Shown here: piece by piece, positions 25,823 to 35,833 of the stretch
Layout: every line of letters starts with the position of its first letter
Position numbering within the stretch: position 1 is the first letter of the stretch
DNA from: Cellulosimicrobium protaetiae
GTDB taxonomy: Bacteria; Actinomycetota; Actinomycetes; Actinomycetales; Cellulomonadaceae
DNA: 64,000 bases
Assembly: GCF_009708005.2 (NCBI RefSeq)
Contig: NZ_CP052757.1
Span: 2,356,001 to 2,420,000, forward strand
Direction of reading: 5' to 3'
Position numbers and translations under genes: made by a program
The notes under the pieces: model-generated
Database searches by the model: none
Told to the model about the DNA's origin: nothing
The model's input: the letters and a program-made list of their open reading frames with translations, nothing else

Positions 25823-28800
25823 GTGCTCGAGAAGGTCAAGGGTCTGTTCCGACGCGACGAGGAGCAGGCGGGAGGTGGCCGCCCGAGCGCTCGGCTCGTC
25901 GACGCGCTGAAGGTGCTCGCCGTCGAGTCGCCGGGGCTCGCGGACCGCGCGGTCGCGTACGTGCACCGGGGCGAGGGGCCGGAGGTCCTGCTGGAGCTCG
26001 AGTCACTGCGCGGCGGTGACGTCGAGGCGCTGCTGGGGCGGCCGGGCCAGTCGGGGATCTACTCGTGGACGACGCCGGCGCAGGACGAGCGACTCAAGGC
26101 CGCGGTGCCGGGCTGGACGTCCGCGAAGGCCGTCACGTCCCGGTCCAACCTCTACACGCTGAGCGACTCGGTGACGATCCCCGAGCTCGTTCGGCTCGGC
26201 CGAGTGCTCAGCGCCGTGTCGTCGGAGGTCGACCGCGAGCGCCCCACCGACCCGCGCTGGCTGACGGTGCTGGTCAACGACATGTCGCGACGCGCGAACG
26301 ACCGCCGCAAGGGCAAGAACGGGAAGGCGGCGCCCGACCGCTGGACGCCGGACCTGCTGGTGGCGCTCGCGGTCGAGGGCGGCGTGCCGGAGGCCGACGC
26401 GACGGCCGTCGTGCTGCGCGAGCTCTTCGAGCGCCCGACGTCGTCGGGCTGGGCCTCGCGGCACCTCGGCCCGGCGCTCCTCGGCGCTCCGGCGCGCGAC
26501 TTCGTGGTCGCGCACGTCGACGTCGCGACCGAGGCACTGCCGGGCGTGAGCGCCGCGGGGCGGACGGAGCTGGTCGAGCTCGTGGCGTCCGACCCGGCGG
26601 CGACGGACGCGCTCGCCCCGCTCCTGGCGCGGCTCGCCGCGGACACGAGCAAGGGCGTGCGCGAGGCGGCGGTGGCCGCCGTCGCGCAGCTCCCGGGCGA
26701 GCGTCAGCGCGAGATCCTCACCCCGCTGCTCACCGCCCTCCCGCCGTCCCGGCTCGGGGCGGTCGTCACGCGCCTCGCGCAGGTCGACGGCGGGCTGGTC
26801 GACCTCGAGAAGGCCGCCGAGCAGGCTACCGGGGCCCGCGCGACGCTCCTGCACGACACGGTCGAGCGTGCCCGCGTGCTCGACGCGGCGCAGGAGGACG
26901 AGCCCGCGATCGAGGTCCCGCCCTTCGAGCCGCTGCCGGAGACGGTACTCGGCGACGACGTCGTGCAGGCCGCGCGCGCCGCGATCGACACCGCGCTCGA
27001 CCGGGCCCGCGCAGAGCGGGCGGCGCACCCCGGCAAGGGCAAGGGCGACGACGACGGGTGGCCGCGGTGGCGCCGCGAGGCAGTCGAGCAGGACCTCAAG
27101 GAGCTGCCCGCCATCACCGACGAGGACGTTCGGGTCTTCGCAGCGTTCCTGTCCGGGACGAGCACCCGCCGCCCCGGCGGCGTCGCGATGCGCCGGCTGT
27201 CCGCCCCGGGCGTCTTCTCGCGCCTCCCGGGCATCACGCTCCTGCACCGGCTGCGGCTCCAGGCGAACGAGGCGCGTGGCCACAGCGAGCGGTTCGGCTG
27301 GTACCGGCTCAACGAGGGCGACATGCTCGACGTCGACCTGCGCGCCCTCGACGACGCGCTGCGCCGCATCGGCCGCGACGACGCCGAGGCGTTGATCGAC
27401 GAGCTCTACTTCTCCACGTGGTGGGCGACCGACACGGTGAGGCCCGAGAACGCGTGGCCGTACTACGCGGGGCGGCTCGACCGGCTCGCGGCAGCGCTCG
27501 ACGACCGCGAGCGCACCTACGGCACGACGAGGCCCGCGCGGGCGCTCGCGGTGCTCGCGCAGCTCCCGCACGTCCCGCGGCGGTTCCTGCCGCGCCTCAC
27601 CGAGCTCGCCCTGGGCGAGGGCCGCACGTACCGCGCGACGGCGCAGGAGGCGCTGAGCACCCATCCCGGCGTGCGGGGGCTGGCCGAGCAGGGTCTCGGG
27701 AACGGTCGGTCCGAGGTGCGCCGCACCGCCGCGGAGTGGCTGGCCCGGCTCGGCGACGCCGCCGCGGTGCCCGCGCTGCGGGCCGCGCTGGCGAAGGAGC
27801 GCGCCGAGGTCGTGCGCGCCGCCATCCTCACGTCGCTCGAGGCCCTGGGCGAGGACATCTCCGTCGACCTCGCGCCGCAGGCGCTCCTGGCCGAGGCCAC
27901 GAAGGGCCTGCGCACCAAGGCGCCGGTGAGCATGGCCTGGTTCGGCCTGGACTCCCTGCCTGCCGTGCGCTGGGCGGCGGACGGTTCGCCCGTCGACCCG
28001 TCGATCCTGCGCTGGTGGGTGGTGCTCGCGGTCAAGCTCAAGGACCCGAGCGGCGCCGGGCTGCTCGAGCGGTACCTGTCCCTCCTGCAGGAGACGGACC
28101 GTGCGCGGGTCGGGAGCCACGTGCTGAGCGCGTGGGTCGCGCAGGACACCCGCAACCCCTCGCCCGAGGAGAGCAGCGCGCACGCGCAGGGCGGCGCCCA
28201 GCGCCGGTACGACATGTACCAGGACTGGGCGAAGCGTTCCCCCCAGTACTACGCGGTCGAAGCCTCCAAGACCGTCGAGGACCACTACCGGGACCTCTAC
28301 CGCGAGCACCAGGCGACGTACGTCGGCTCCGCCGTGAAGGACAAGGGGATGCTCGCGCTCACGGTCGCGATGCCGGGCGGCGAGCTCGCCGCGACGTTCC
28401 AGCGCTACGTGAAGGCCCACATCGGCCGCCGCTCGCAGACCGAGGCGCTCGTCCAGGCGCTCGCGGCGAACGGTCAGCCGGCCGCGATCCAGGAGCTGCT
28501 CGCGGTCTCGCGCCGCTTCCGGCAGGCGACCGTCCAGGAGACGGCGCAGCGCCTCGCGGCCGAGCTCGCGGAGCGCCGCGGCTGGACCGCGGACCAGCTG
28601 GCGGACCGGACGGTCCAGACCGCGGGCTTCGAGGACGACGGCCTGCTCCACCTCGACCTCGGGTCGCGCGAGTACGTCGGGCGCATCACGCCCGCGTTCA
28701 CGCTCGAGCTCACGAGCGACGCGGGCAAGGTGGTCAAGGCGCTCCCGGCCGCGCGGGCGCAGGACGACCCGGAGCTCGTCTCGGCCGCGAAGAAGCAGCT

Positions 28801-29557
28801 CGCGGCGAGCCGCAAGGAGCTCAAGGCGGTCGTCGCGCTCCAGACGCAGCGGCTCTACGAGGCGATGTGCGTGGGCCGCACGTGGACGGCGCAGGAGTGG
28901 CAGGAGTACCTGCACGGCCACCCGGTGATGTCGCGGCTCGTCGAGCGGCTCGTGTGGGTCGAGAACCCCGGCACGGAAGGCGCCCGCCCGTTCCGTCCCG
29001 ACGGCGGCGCGCTCCTCGACGCCGACGACGAGGACGTGGAGCTCGGAGAGGGATCGACGGTCGGGCTCGCGCACGCGGTCCTGCTCGGCCCGGACGCGAC
29101 GACCGCGTGGTCGGCGCACCTCGCGGACTACGAGGTCGCCCCGCTCTTCGCGCAGCTCGACGTCGCGACGCCCGACGTGGCCGCCGGCGCGACGGCGATC
29201 GAGGACCACAAGGGCTGGTTCTCCGACAGCTTCTCCATCCGCGGGCGCGCCACCAAGCGCGGCTACACGCGGTCGCAGGCCGAGGACGCCGGGTGGTTCA
29301 GCGCGTACACGAAGCCGTTCGCGAGCGCGGGGATCGTCGTCCGGATCGAGTTCACGGGCTCCTTCGTCCCGGAGGAGAACATCCCGGCGGCGGTCACCGC
29401 GCTGACGTTCGAGCACACCGGACGTCGGCCGGGCCGTGGCACGACACGGATCGTCGACCTCCCCCCGGTGCTCGTCGCGGAGGCGTACCGCGACTACGTC
29501 GCCGTCGCAGAGGCCGGTGCGTTCGACGCGGACTGGGAGAAGAAGAGCCAGTGGTGA
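25823..29557 (+). CDS. DUF4132 giant protein (YehI/MolR-like)
   Basis: A 1244-residue soluble protein. The N-terminal and central parts contain helical HEAT-like repeats (for example VPALRAALAKERAEVVRAAIL near residues 650-675). The C-terminal 350 residues fit the DUF4132 domain, including RTWTAQEWQEYLHGHP, SRLVERLVW, and HPV/KGWFSDSF-type segments. In E. coli the DUF4132 protein YehI is encoded beside the MoxR-VWA-SWIM set yehL-yehM-yehP-yehQ, the same partners that follow here. Function is not established; it may be the large scaffold or effector of the system. GTG at 25823 has GAGG six bases upstream. Confidence 0.82.
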   Translation: MLEKVKGLFRRDEEQAGGGRPSARLVDALKVLAVESPGLADRAVAYVHRGEGPEVLLELESLRGGDVEALLGRPGQSGIYSWTTPAQDERLKAAVPGWTSAKAVTSRSNLYTLSDSVTIPELVRLGRVLSAVSSEVDRERPTDPRWLTVLVNDMSRRANDRRKGKNGKAAPDRWTPDLLVALAVEGGVPEADATAVVLRELFERPTSSGWASRHLGPALLGAPARDFVVAHVDVATEALPGVSAAGRTELVELVASDPAATDALAPLLARLAADTSKGVREAAVAAVAQLPGERQREILTPLLTALPPSRLGAVVTRLAQVDGGLVDLEKAAEQATGARATLLHDTVERARVLDAAQEDEPAIEVPPFEPLPETVLGDDVVQAARAAIDTALDRARAERAAHPGKGKGDDDGWPRWRREAVEQDLKELPAITDEDVRVFAAFLSGTSTRRPGGVAMRRLSAPGVFSRLPGITLLHRLRLQANEARGHSERFGWYRLNEGDMLDVDLRALDDALRRIGRDDAEALIDELYFSTWWATDTVRPENAWPYYAGRLDRLAAALDDRERTYGTTRPARALAVLAQLPHVPRRFLPRLTELALGEGRTYRATAQEALSTHPGVRGLAEQGLGNGRSEVRRTAAEWLARLGDAAAVPALRAALAKERAEVVRAAILTSLEALGEDISVDLAPQALLAEATKGLRTKAPVSMAWFGLDSLPAVRWAADGSPVDPSILRWWVVLAVKLKDPSGAGLLERYLSLLQETDRARVGSHVLSAWVAQDTRNPSPEESSAHAQGGAQRRYDMYQDWAKRSPQYYAVEASKTVEDHYRDLYREHQATYVGSAVKDKGMLALTVAMPGGELAATFQRYVKAHIGRRSQTEALVQALAANGQPAAIQELLAVSRRFRQATVQETAQRLAAELAERRGWTADQLADRTVQTAGFEDDGLLHLDLGSREYVGRITPAFTLELTSDAGKVVKALPAARAQDDPELVSAAKKQLAASRKELKAVVALQTQRLYEAMCVGRTWTAQEWQEYLHGHPVMSRLVERLVWVENPGTEGARPFRPDGGALLDADDEDVELGEGSTVGLAHAVLLGPDATTAWSAHLADYEVAPLFAQLDVATPDVAAGATAIEDHKGWFSDSFSIRGRATKRGYTRSQAEDAGWFSAYTKPFASAGIVVRIEFTGSFVPEENIPAAVTALTFEHTGRRPGRGTTRIVDLPPVLVAEAYRDYVAVAEAGAFDADWEKKSQW

Positions 29558-29570
29558 GACCGTAGGGCCC

Positions 29571-30902
29571 GTGCTCGCCCTCGCGACCCTCGTGTGGCTG
29601 GCCGTCGCCCTTCTCGCGCGCCGCGCGCCGCGTGTCCGGTCGACGGTCAGCACCGCGACGTCGACGCTGCTCGCGCTGGTCGCCGTCGGGGGCGTGACCG
29701 CCGTCGTCGCGGCGGTCGTGGGCGACCGCGGTCTCGCCGGTCTCCTCGTGGTGGTCGTGGGTGCCCCGGTCGCCGCGGGCGCGATCGCGGCAGGGGTCTG
29801 GTGCGCTCGGTCGGTGGTCGTCCCGTGGCAGGCGTGGCGACGCGAGCGGGCCGCGGGTCACCCGTCGTGGCAGGAGCGCGTGCTCGAGCGGGCTGCCAGG
29901 ACCGGTCCCCGTGTGCACGGGGTGCGGGTGGTCGACGTCGTGGCGCGCTCCGCGTTCCGCGTCGCCGGGGTGCGGGTCACCGGGCTCGCCGCCGAGATGT
30001 CGTACTACGGGCTCATCTCGCTCGTCCCGCTCACGACCGCGGTCGGGGCGAGCCTGGGCTTCCTGCGTCCGCTGCTCGGCGACGACGCGGTCGACTCGAT
30101 CCGGGCGTCCATCGTCGACGCCCTCACGACGGTGTTCGCCGAGCACGTGTCGGTCTCCGTCGTGGCCCCGCTCGTCGACGGGCTCCTCGACGAGCAGCGC
30201 ACCGGGTTCGCGATCGGGTCCTTCCTCGTCGCCCTGTGGCTCGCGAGCCGCGTCTTCCGCGCCGCGGTGCGTGCGCTCGACGACGCGTACGGGGTGGACC
30301 GGCGGCGCGGCGTGGTGGCGCAGTACGTCCTCGGGATCGCGCTGGCGCTCGGCGCCATCGTCACCGCGGTGTCCGTCGTCGCGCTGGTCGTCGTGGGGCC
30401 GTTGCTCGGCGACGGCCAGGAGCTCACCGAGCGCCTGGGGCTCGACGCGGCGTTCCGGCAGACGTGGGACGTGCTGCGCTGGCCGACGGTCGTGCTCGTC
30501 TGCGGGGCCTACCTGACGCTGCTCTACCGCTATGCGCCGAACGTCGACGTGACCTGGACGCGGTGCCTGCCGGGTGCCGCGGTCGGGACCTCCGGCGTCC
30601 TCCTGGTGTCGTGGGGGTTCAGCCTCTACCTGCGTGTCGTCGTGCCGACGGCGCCGGGGACGGAGCCGGGGAGCGCGGCCGTCGTCCAGGCTGCCGGGCA
30701 GATGCTCGGCCTGGTCCTCGTCGGGGTCCTGTGGGGATGGCTCACGAGCATCGTCGTCCTCGTCGGCGGGGTCGTGAACGCGGAGGCGGACCCGGCCCGG
30801 GACGTGCCCGCGGGGCGTGCGACCGGGTGGCCGGCGAGCGCCGTCGTGCCCGAGCGTGGCGAGGAGAGGGCGGCCGCCGGGCGTGTGGGTCCCCCCGCCT
30901 AG
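29571..30902 (+). CDS. YihY/BrkB family membrane protein
   Basis: A 443-residue inner-membrane protein. Three helices at the N-terminus precede the YihY core, which begins RVTGLAAEMSYYGLISLVPL and continues with ALWLASRVFRAAVRALDDAYG, TLLYRYAPNVDVTW and WGFSLYLRVVVP. The family is broad and its transport or other role is uncertain. A non-coding-looking frame extends upstream into the DUF4132 gene, so the GTG 13 bp after that gene is used. It sits between DUF4132 and the MoxR operon. Confidence 0.85.
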   Translation: MLALATLVWLAVALLARRAPRVRSTVSTATSTLLALVAVGGVTAVVAAVVGDRGLAGLLVVVVGAPVAAGAIAAGVWCARSVVVPWQAWRRERAAGHPSWQERVLERAARTGPRVHGVRVVDVVARSAFRVAGVRVTGLAAEMSYYGLISLVPLTTAVGASLGFLRPLLGDDAVDSIRASIVDALTTVFAEHVSVSVVAPLVDGLLDEQRTGFAIGSFLVALWLASRVFRAAVRALDDAYGVDRRRGVVAQYVLGIALALGAIVTAVSVVALVVVGPLLGDGQELTERLGLDAAFRQTWDVLRWPTVVLVCGAYLTLLYRYAPNVDVTWTRCLPGAAVGTSGVLLVSWGFSLYLRVVVPTAPGTEPGSAAVVQAAGQMLGLVLVGVLWGWLTSIVVLVGGVVNAEADPARDVPAGRATGWPASAVVPERGEERAAAGRVGPPA

Positions 30903-30957
30903 GCTGACCAGCGAGGACGGGCGGCGTGCGCCCGTGACCGGACGAAGGAGGACGCGC

Positions 30958-32091
30958 GTGACGAGCCTGACCACGGGGGCGGCGGGCTCGCCCGACGCCA
31001 CGACCGAGCTCCGGCCCCCGGCCGAGTTGCGCTTCGCGGACGAGCTCGCGGTGCTGGCCGAGGCGGACGCGCGACGCGGGGCCGACGTCCCGCCGGGATG
31101 GCGGCTGAGCCCCCGCGCGGTGCGCGCGTTCGTCGTGGGCGACGCCGAGCTCGGCGTGAGCCGCAAGTTCTTCGGTGACGACCCGCTCGTCGACCGCGCG
31201 GTCGTGTCGTTGTTGGGCCGGCAGGGGCTCATGCTCGTCGGCGAGCCGGGCACGGCGAAGTCGCTCCTGTCCGAGCTGCTGACCGCGGCGGCGAGCGGCA
31301 CGTCGACGCTCACGGTCCAGGGCACCGCGGGCACGAGCGAGGACCACGTGCGCTACTCGTGGAACTACGCGCTGCTCATCGCCGAGGGGCCGAGCGAGCG
31401 CTCGCTCGTCCCCTCGCCGGTCTTCCGGGCGATGGAGAGCGGTCGCGTCGCGCGCTTCGAGGAGATCACGCGCTGCGCCCCGGAGATCCAGGACACCCTC
31501 GTGTCCGTGCTCTCGGAGAAGCAGCTCATGGTCCCTGAGCTCGGCGCCGACGCGCGCGTCGCGGCACGACCCGGCTTCAACGTCCTCGCGACGGCGAACC
31601 TGCGCGACCGCGGCGTCCACGAGATGTCGGCGGCGCTCAAGCGACGCTTCAACTTCGAGACCGTCGCGCCCATCCGCGACCGCGCGTTCGAGATGGAGCT
31701 CGTCGAGAGCCGGCTCACCGCGGAGCTCGGCCCGGCCACGGAGCGCCCGCGGCTCGACCGCGACGTCCTCGAGGTGCTCGTCACCGTCTTCCAGGACCTG
31801 CGCACGGGCACGACGGCGAGCGGCGCCCCGGTCAAGAGACCCGAGACGGTGATGTCGACGGCCGAGGCCGTGAACGTGGCGATCGCCGCGTCGCTCGAGG
31901 CGCGGTACCTGGGCGACGGCACGGTCACCGCCGGCCAGGTCGCGCGGCAGGTGGGCGGGGTCGCGCTCAAGGGCGACGAGGAGGACGCGCGGCGCCTGCG
32001 GCACTACGTCGACAACGTGGTGCGCGAGCGCGCGCGCTCGGACGCGCGGTGGAAGGACTTCCTCACCGCGGCGGGCGACCTGTGGCGGTAG
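30958..32091 (+). CDS. MoxR-family AAA+ ATPase (YehL-like)
   Basis: A 377-residue ATPase. Walker A is VGEPGTAKS near residue 95, the Walker B region is VARFEEITRCAPE near 163, and sensor 1 is ATANLRDRG near 212, followed by the arginine-rich ALKRRFNF. MoxR ATPases act as chaperone-like partners of VWA proteins, remodelling or loading target complexes. The last 30 residues (ARRLRHYVDNVVRERARSD) are helical. AAGGAGG six bases before the GTG gives a strong start. It is first in the five-gene overlapping operon. Confidence 0.92.
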   Translation: MTSLTTGAAGSPDATTELRPPAELRFADELAVLAEADARRGADVPPGWRLSPRAVRAFVVGDAELGVSRKFFGDDPLVDRAVVSLLGRQGLMLVGEPGTAKSLLSELLTAAASGTSTLTVQGTAGTSEDHVRYSWNYALLIAEGPSERSLVPSPVFRAMESGRVARFEEITRCAPEIQDTLVSVLSEKQLMVPELGADARVAARPGFNVLATANLRDRGVHEMSAALKRRFNFETVAPIRDRAFEMELVESRLTAELGPATERPRLDRDVLEVLVTVFQDLRTGTTASGAPVKRPETVMSTAEAVNVAIAASLEARYLGDGTVTAGQVARQVGGVALKGDEEDARRLRHYVDNVVRERARSDARWKDFLTAAGDLWR

Positions 32092-34592
32092 GCCTGCGCG
32101 CGGCGTGGGACGCCGCGCCGCCCCGGCTGCGGCAGGCGGCGCAGGACCTGGCGGCCCTGCGCGAGCGCGACGGCGTGCACCTGTTCGGCGTGCGCCACCA
32201 CAGCCCCGCGTGCGCGGTCGCCGTGGCCGCCCTGATCGAGGAGGTCCGGCCCGCGGTCGTGCTCGTCGAGGGGCCGGAGGAGTACACGCGGCTCCTGCCC
32301 GCGCTGCTCGACGAGCGGACGGTCCCGCCGGTCGCGGTGCTCAGCCTCGCCGGCGACCCTGCGGACACGGCCGGAGGAGGCGCGCGCGGCGCGGGGTTCT
32401 ACCCGCTCGCCCGCTACTCGCCCGAGTGGGTCGCGCTCCGGGCGGGGCACGCCCTCGACGCCGAGCTCGCGTTCGTCGACTCCCCGTGGGCGGCCCGGGG
32501 GCCGGGGGAGGACGACGCGGCCGAGCACCCGACGGCGCGCACGGTCCTCGCGGAGCGGCACCTCGCGCACTCGCGCACCGTCGCGCGGCTCGCGGAGCGG
32601 CTCGGGTGCCGCGACCACGACGAGCTGTGGGACCACCTGTTCGAGGCGCGCGAGACGGCGCGCCTGCGCGACTGGCGCGAGCTCGCCGACGACGTGTTCG
32701 CGTGGGCGGCGCTCGCGCGCCTCGACTACGAGGACGAGGTGCTCGTCGCGGACGGGTCGCTCGACCGGGAGGCGCGCATGTCGGCGCGCGTCACCGAGCA
32801 CGCGGCGCGTGCGGCCGGTCCGGTCGTCGTCGTGACGGGCGCGTTCCACACGCTCGCCCTCGTCGAGGCGCTGACGGGGAGCGAGCACGGCGAGGCGGTC
32901 GTCGCGCGCCGCCCGGCGGGTGGGTATGGCGACCTCGCCGACGCCCCCGCCTGGCTCGTGCGGTACGACGACGAGCGGCTGGACGCGCTGCGCGGGTACG
33001 GCGCCGGGATGCCGACGCCCGGGTACTACGACCGGCTGTGGGCCGCGCACCACGACGCGGGCGGCCCCGCGGGTGCGGCGAACGGCGTCCTGGTGGACGT
33101 CGGGCGCGGGGCGAGCACGCGCGGCGCGCTCGTGAGCGTCGCGCAGTCCCAGGCCGCCGTGGAGCACGCGCACCGGCTCGCGGCGCTGCGCGAGCGGCCG
33201 TGGCCGTGCCGCACGGACCTGCTCGACGCGATCACGTCCTGCTACGTCAAGGACCCGGACGACCTCGACGCGGCGGGCGACCGACCGCTCGGCCTCGCGG
33301 TCGCGGAGGTGTTCGCCGGGCGCGCCCTCGGCGACGTGCCGCCCGGCGGCGCGTCGCCACCGCTCGTGGAGGAGGCGCGCTCGCGCGCACGTGCGCTGCG
33401 TCTGGACGTGTCCGACGCGGTGCCGCGCACCGTGCGGCTCGACGCACGGCGCCGGGTCGCGCACCGCGACCGGCGCCGGTTCCTCGCGCTGTGCGCGTTC
33501 CTCGAGCTGGGGTTCGCGCGCCGCGTCTCGGGTCCGGACCACGTCGCCGGGCGCGGGCTCGGCCTCGTGCTCGAGGAGTGGGAGTACGCGTGGACACCGC
33601 TCGTGGAGGCGCGGCTCGTCGAGCTCTCCCACCGCGGTGCGACGCTCGAGGCGGTTGCGGTCGCGCTGCTCGACGACGCGCGGGAGCGGGCGCGCGAGGA
33701 GCGGTCGAGCGACGCCGTGGCGCGGCTCGTCGCGCAGTGCGTGGTCGTCGGTGTGCCCGAGCGGCTGCCCCCGCTCGTCGCGCTCGTGCGCACCACGCTC
33801 GACGTCGACCCGTCCCTCGCCTCGGTGGTGGCCGGCATGCGGCGCCTCGTCGGGCTCTGGCGTGCCCGCACCGAGCTGGAGCTCGGCGAGCACTCCGAGG
33901 CCCTGCTCGACCTCGCGGAGCAGGGCCTCGCCACCGCGGCCTACCTCGTGCCCGACCTCGCGGCCGCCGACGAGGCGACGCAGGACGACGCGCTGGCGAG
34001 CCTCGTCGCGCTGCGCTCCCTGGTCCGGGACCTGCGCGACGCGGGTCGCGGCGGTACCGGCTCGGCGGCGGAGTCCGTCGCCCGGGCGCTCGCGCACGTG
34101 CGCGAGGAGGACGACGCGTCACCCGCGGTGCGTGGCGCGCTCACGGCGTTCGCGGCCGTCGACGACGAGCTGGACGACGAGCCCAGCGGCGACGGCCTCG
34201 TCACGCGCGTCCGGGCGCACCTCGCGCCCGGCGCGGACCCGGTCGCGGCGACGGCCTTCCTCGGCGGCGTGATGCGCGCCGCGCCCGACCTCCTGCTCCA
34301 CACCCCCGAGATGTTCGAGGCGGTCGACGACGGCCTGCGCGGCCTGGAGGAGGACGCGTTCCGTGCCGTGCTTCCCGACCTGCGCCGGGCGTTCACGTGG
34401 CTGCGGCCGACGGAGACGCACCGCCTCGCGGAGCGTGTCGCGGCACGGACCGGGACGAGCGCCGCCGCGCTGGACCGGCACGTGGGCGTCACCGAGGACG
34501 ACCTGCGCGCGGCGCTGCTCGTCGAGCGCGAGCTCGTCGCGGTCCTGGAGCGCGACGGCCTCGGCGCCTGGGCCTGCGGAGGAGCGTCGTGA
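32082..34592 (+). CDS. DUF5682 protein (YehM-like)
   Basis: An 836-residue soluble protein. The N-terminal domain has the signature HLFGVRHHSPACA followed by PAVVLVEGPEEYTRLLP, and later VVVTGAFHTLALVEAL, with histidines and acidic residues that could bind metal as in TraB/ChaN-like folds. This comparison is tentative. The rest is helical and acidic. It overlaps the MoxR stop by 10 bp and the VWA start by 4 bp, so the products are made together. In E. coli the matching gene is yehM. Activity is unknown. Confidence 0.85.
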   Translation: MAVGLRAAWDAAPPRLRQAAQDLAALRERDGVHLFGVRHHSPACAVAVAALIEEVRPAVVLVEGPEEYTRLLPALLDERTVPPVAVLSLAGDPADTAGGGARGAGFYPLARYSPEWVALRAGHALDAELAFVDSPWAARGPGEDDAAEHPTARTVLAERHLAHSRTVARLAERLGCRDHDELWDHLFEARETARLRDWRELADDVFAWAALARLDYEDEVLVADGSLDREARMSARVTEHAARAAGPVVVVTGAFHTLALVEALTGSEHGEAVVARRPAGGYGDLADAPAWLVRYDDERLDALRGYGAGMPTPGYYDRLWAAHHDAGGPAGAANGVLVDVGRGASTRGALVSVAQSQAAVEHAHRLAALRERPWPCRTDLLDAITSCYVKDPDDLDAAGDRPLGLAVAEVFAGRALGDVPPGGASPPLVEEARSRARALRLDVSDAVPRTVRLDARRRVAHRDRRRFLALCAFLELGFARRVSGPDHVAGRGLGLVLEEWEYAWTPLVEARLVELSHRGATLEAVAVALLDDARERAREERSSDAVARLVAQCVVVGVPERLPPLVALVRTTLDVDPSLASVVAGMRRLVGLWRARTELELGEHSEALLDLAEQGLATAAYLVPDLAAADEATQDDALASLVALRSLVRDLRDAGRGGTGSAAESVARALAHVREEDDASPAVRGALTAFAAVDDELDDEPSGDGLVTRVRAHLAPGADPVAATAFLGGVMRAAPDLLLHTPEMFEAVDDGLRGLEEDAFRAVLPDLRRAFTWLRPTETHRLAERVAARTGTSAAALDRHVGVTEDDLRAALLVERELVAVLERDGLGAWACGGAS

Positions 34593-35833
34593 CGGCGGCG
34601 GGCCTCGGCACGGCGGACGTGCCGGACGCGGCGTCGGCCGGGACCACGCGCGGCGGGCTCGGGCCCGGCGCGGGAGGCCGAACCGGGCGCCGCGCGGACG
34701 ACGAGGAGGCCGCACGCCGGTGGCGGCTCGTGCTCGGCCGGTACGCGGGCGACGCGCTGCCCGTCGCGACGCAGGACCAGGGCCTCGACCGGACGCTCGG
34801 GCACCTGTACGACAGGGAGTACACCGCCCGTGGGCACCGGCACGGCGACGGCGACGACTCCCGCACCGGGCGTGGCGGGGGCGGGCGCGGGGGCTCGGTC
34901 GTCGCGGGCCTGGACTGGCTCGAGTCGGCGCGGGAGCTGTTCCCGCGCGAGACGTTCGAGCGCATGCAGGTCGAGGCCGTGGGCCGCTACGGGATGACGG
35001 AGCTGCTCGCGGACCCGCGCGCCGTCGACGCGGTGGAGCCGAGCACGGAGCTCGCGTCCGCGCTGCTGCGCGCCCGCGGCCGACTCGGCCCGGGCGTGCA
35101 GGACGGGCTGAAGCGGCTCGTCGCGCGCGTCGTGGAGGACGTCGTGCGGCGCCTGCGGCCCCGCTTCGAGACCGCGGTGGACGGTCGCCGCGACCGCTCG
35201 CGCCGCTCGTTCGTACGGTCGACCCGCACGTTCGACGCGGCCGCGACCGTCCGCGCGAACCTCGGGCGATGGGACCCGGAGCGGCGGCGCCTGCTCGTCA
35301 CCGACCTCCGGTTCTCGGCGCGGCGCCGGCGCGCGCTGTCGTACGACGTCGTGCTGCTCGTCGACCAGTCCGGCTCCATGGCCTCGTCCGTGCTGTACAG
35401 CGCCGTGAGCGCCGGCATCCTCGCGGGGCTGCCCGGCATCACGGTGCGGCTCGTCCTGTTCGACACGTCCGTCGTCGACATGTCGCACCTCGCGCACGAC
35501 CCCGTGACGGTGCTCCTCACCGCCCAGCTCGGCGGCGGCACGGACATCGCGCGCGCGGTGCGGTACGCGGAGCAGCACGTGCGCGACCCGCGCCGGACCG
35601 TCGTGGCGCTCGTCACCGACTTCGAGGAGGGCGGCTCGGTGTCGCAGCTCGTCGCGAGCGTCGGGCGGCTGCACGCGTCCGGCGTGCGGCTGCTCGGCCT
35701 GGCGGCGCTCGACGGCCAGGCGAACCCCGCCTACGACCGTGGCGTCGCCCGGCGTCTCGCGGAACAGGGGATGGAGATCGCGGCGCTCACGCCGGAGCGG
35801 TTCGCCGAGTGGCTGGGGGAGGTGCTCCCGTGA
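34589..35833 (+). CDS. VWA-domain protein (YehP-like)
   Basis: A 414-residue protein with a C-terminal von Willebrand A domain. All MIDAS parts are present: DQSGS (about residues 258-262), the threonine in GGGTDIARA (about 314-322) and TDFEEGG (about 345). The N-terminal 250 residues are helical and charged and include a glycine-rich tract near residues 90-105. VWA proteins bind ligands through the metal site and pair with MoxR ATPases. The GTG overlaps the DUF5682 stop (GTGA), with GGAGGAGC upstream. Confidence 0.92.
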   Translation: MTAAGLGTADVPDAASAGTTRGGLGPGAGGRTGRRADDEEAARRWRLVLGRYAGDALPVATQDQGLDRTLGHLYDREYTARGHRHGDGDDSRTGRGGGGRGGSVVAGLDWLESARELFPRETFERMQVEAVGRYGMTELLADPRAVDAVEPSTELASALLRARGRLGPGVQDGLKRLVARVVEDVVRRLRPRFETAVDGRRDRSRRSFVRSTRTFDAAATVRANLGRWDPERRRLLVTDLRFSARRRRALSYDVVLLVDQSGSMASSVLYSAVSAGILAGLPGITVRLVLFDTSVVDMSHLAHDPVTVLLTAQLGGGTDIARAVRYAEQHVRDPRRTVVALVTDFEEGGSVSQLVASVGRLHASGVRLLGLAALDGQANPAYDRGVARRLAEQGMEIAALTPERFAEWLGEVLP

